Assembly (NCBI GenBank): GCA_003643935.1
Contig: QMLJ01000063.1
Span: forward strand, 1-6,715
DNA from: Deltaproteobacteria bacterium
Lineage (GTDB): Bacteria > Desulfobacterota > Desulfomonilia > UBA1062
Direction: 5' to 3'
Length of the DNA stretch: 6,715 bases
Shown here: one piece after another, positions 5,921-6,715 of the stretch
Layout of the letters: each line of letters opens with the position of its first letter
How positions within the stretch are numbered: position 1 is the first letter of the stretch
Program-made: the position numbers and the translations under genes
Notes under the pieces: generated by a model
What the model saw: the letters and a program-made list of their open reading frames with translations, nothing else
The model's database searches: none
What the model was told of the DNA's origin: nothing

Positions 5921-6357
5921 TTACCGTGGATGTCCAGGCCCTTATCCCTCTAAACGGCATGGATGTGAAGGAAGTAGAAAATTGGACAATAAAATGCCTT
6001 GGTGAGCTGGGATACGAGGATACGGAGATGTCCGTACTTTTGGTCAGTGATGAACACATAAGGGATTTAAACAGGAGGTATCTATCCAGGGACAGGCCTA
6101 CCAACGTGATATCTTTCTCGCAGCAAGAGGGCATGGGTCCTGCAGGCAATCACCTGGGTGATGTGGTCATATCGATCGACACGGCCAAGACCGAGGCCAT
6201 GGAAGCTGGTATGGACATGCGCTCCAGGCTGGTCGAGTTATTGGTGCATGGTATCTGTCATCTTGCAGGGTATGAGCATGAGGGTGTGGATGATGTGCAA
6301 GCAAAAGAGATGGCCCGGGTGGAAAAGATGCTGATACAGAAGATAAAGGGATATTGA
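5917..6357 (+). CDS. ybeY: Endoribonuclease YbeY (16S rRNA maturation)
   Basis: YbeY is a zinc-dependent single-strand endoribonuclease needed for 16S rRNA 3'-end maturation and removal of defective ribosomes. The 146 residues match the family. The zinc motif is HGICHLAGYEH (111-121), with His111, His115 and His121. The upstream signature LNRRYLSRDRPTNVISF (51-67) and GDVVIS (81-86) are also typical. E. coli YbeY has Arg59 in the TYRGKDKPTN stretch; here the aligned residue is Leu56. From memory this Leu variant is common in deltaproteobacterial YbeY, so it is probably lineage-specific rather than damage. The start overlaps the phoH stop as ATGA and is preceded by AAGGG (5906-5910) with a 6-nt spacer. 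The stop overlaps the next gene's TTG. Confidence 0.95.
   Translation: MITVDVQALIPLNGMDVKEVENWTIKCLGELGYEDTEMSVLLVSDEHIRDLNRRYLSRDRPTNVISFSQQEGMGPAGNHLGDVVISIDTAKTEAMEAGMDMRSRLVELLVHGICHLAGYEHEGVDDVQAKEMARVEKMLIQKIKGY
6345..6356 (+). promoter_or_regulatory. Ribosome-binding site and TTG start of the downstream membrane protein
   Basis: AAAGGG (6345-6350) precedes TTG (6354-6356) by only 3 nt, a tight spacing. The TTG overlaps the ybeY TGA (6355-6357) as TTGA, a classic coupling arrangement. No ATG or GTG occurs in this frame close upstream. The first in-frame ATG (6423) would remove most of the first membrane helix, which is why TTG is preferred. Confidence 0.6.
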
Positions 6358-6715
6358 CTGAGTCAAGGGCGATATTACTGGTAATACTGGTTGCTTTTCT
6401 CTGGGTAGCTGCAGCCCTGGCCATGCAGGCCGTTGCATCAGGAGTAGACCCTGGCCTTTTTCTCCTGGTAGAATTCATGGTGGCCTATCTTGCACTTGGG
6501 GTGATTTACAGGTCTCGTATGCGTTGTCTTGGCTTTAAACCTGCATTGCAGGGCATTCTCCTTGGCGTCTTGTTGTTTATACTCCACTACCTTGTTCTAT
6601 CTCACCAAGAGATATCTCCATTTGTGGCCATTAATTCCATGTCACTGTCCATCATTGTCATAGCTATTTTATGGGCAGCTATAAGTAGAGAAGGACTTGG
6701 AATCTGGGCTGGTGC
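6354..6715 (+). CDS. Membrane protein, probably DMT/EamA-family transporter (3' end outside window)
   Basis: The frame stays open from the TTG at 6354 to the window edge, giving 120 codons plus two bases. The visible part is strongly hydrophobic. Helix 1 is about residues 6-28 and helix 2 about 34-52, ending in the basic stretch YRSRMR. Helix 3 is about 65-83 and helix 4 about 89-110, followed by SREGLGIWAG. This spacing, including the helix pair 3-4 and an Arg-Glu then Gly segment after helix 4, resembles the first repeat of drug/metabolite (DMT, EamA) transporters, which have about 10 helices and 280-300 residues. The match is by pattern only: the usual helix-1 tryptophan-glycine motif appears as LWVAAA. 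It is the third gene of the phoH-ybeY operon, overlapping ybeY by 4 nt. The substrate is unknown. Confidence 0.72.
   Translation, partial: MTESRAILLVILVAFLWVAAALAMQAVASGVDPGLFLLVEFMVAYLALGVIYRSRMRCLGFKPALQGILLGVLLFILHYLVLSHQEISPFVAINSMSLSIIVIAILWAAISREGLGIWAG

Noticed and set aside
6167..6478. 103-codon minus-strand frame covering the end of ybeY and the start of the membrane protein.
   Set aside because: It crosses two well-supported + strand genes and has no motif or start signal.

Overview
This window is a compact bacterial chromosome segment with seven complete genes and one gene cut by the right edge. I see no RNA genes, insertion sequences, CRISPR arrays or phage genes. Arginine is often AGG/AGA and isoleucine often ATA. 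The YbeY active-site region (LNRRYLSRDRPTNVISF) and the FolE2 N-terminus resemble, from memory, proteins of the Desulfobacterota (former Deltaproteobacteria). That placement is a low-confidence inference.

The layout is three transcription blocks. Block 1 (+ strand, 209-2737) holds a biotin carboxylase subunit of the AccC/PycA type, followed after 27 nt by a 12-helix major facilitator superfamily exporter. Block 2 (- strand, reading from 4861 down to 2706) is a tight three-gene set: a QueD/PTPS-family enzyme, GTP cyclohydrolase FolE2, and a HypE-like PurM-superfamily protein. Its end runs 32 nt into the end of the exporter gene. Block 3 (+ strand, 4976 to the edge) is phoH (ybeZ), then ybeY overlapping by 4 nt, then a membrane protein that starts at TTG inside the ybeY stop region and continues past the window.

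FolE2 turns GTP into 7,8-dihydroneopterin triphosphate, which is the substrate of the QueD/PTPS family. The two enzymes are therefore consecutive steps toward queuosine, folate, or both. The PTPS-family protein has a Cys-Glu pair in front of its HGH zinc motif (CExxHGH). As I recall, this marks the dual-function PTPS-I/III class that serves both pathways. The HypE-like partner keeps the ATP-binding motifs of the PurM superfamily but lacks the C-terminal cysteine of true HypE, so its job in a pterin operon is open. PhoH and YbeY form the widespread RNA-handling pair linked to 16S rRNA maturation and ribosome quality control.

One structural pattern runs across the window. The four genes that open blocks or lack an overlapping upstream partner (biotin carboxylase, exporter, queD, phoH) have no usable Shine-Dalgarno sequence. 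The four genes translated from inside an operon (folE2, hypE-like, ybeY, the membrane protein) do. At queD and phoH a -10-like hexamer lies only 8-9 nt before the ATG, as expected for leaderless mRNAs. Nothing here is a clear novel defence or mobile system. The best leads are the pterin operon with its unassigned HypE-like protein and the mixed translation-initiation pattern.
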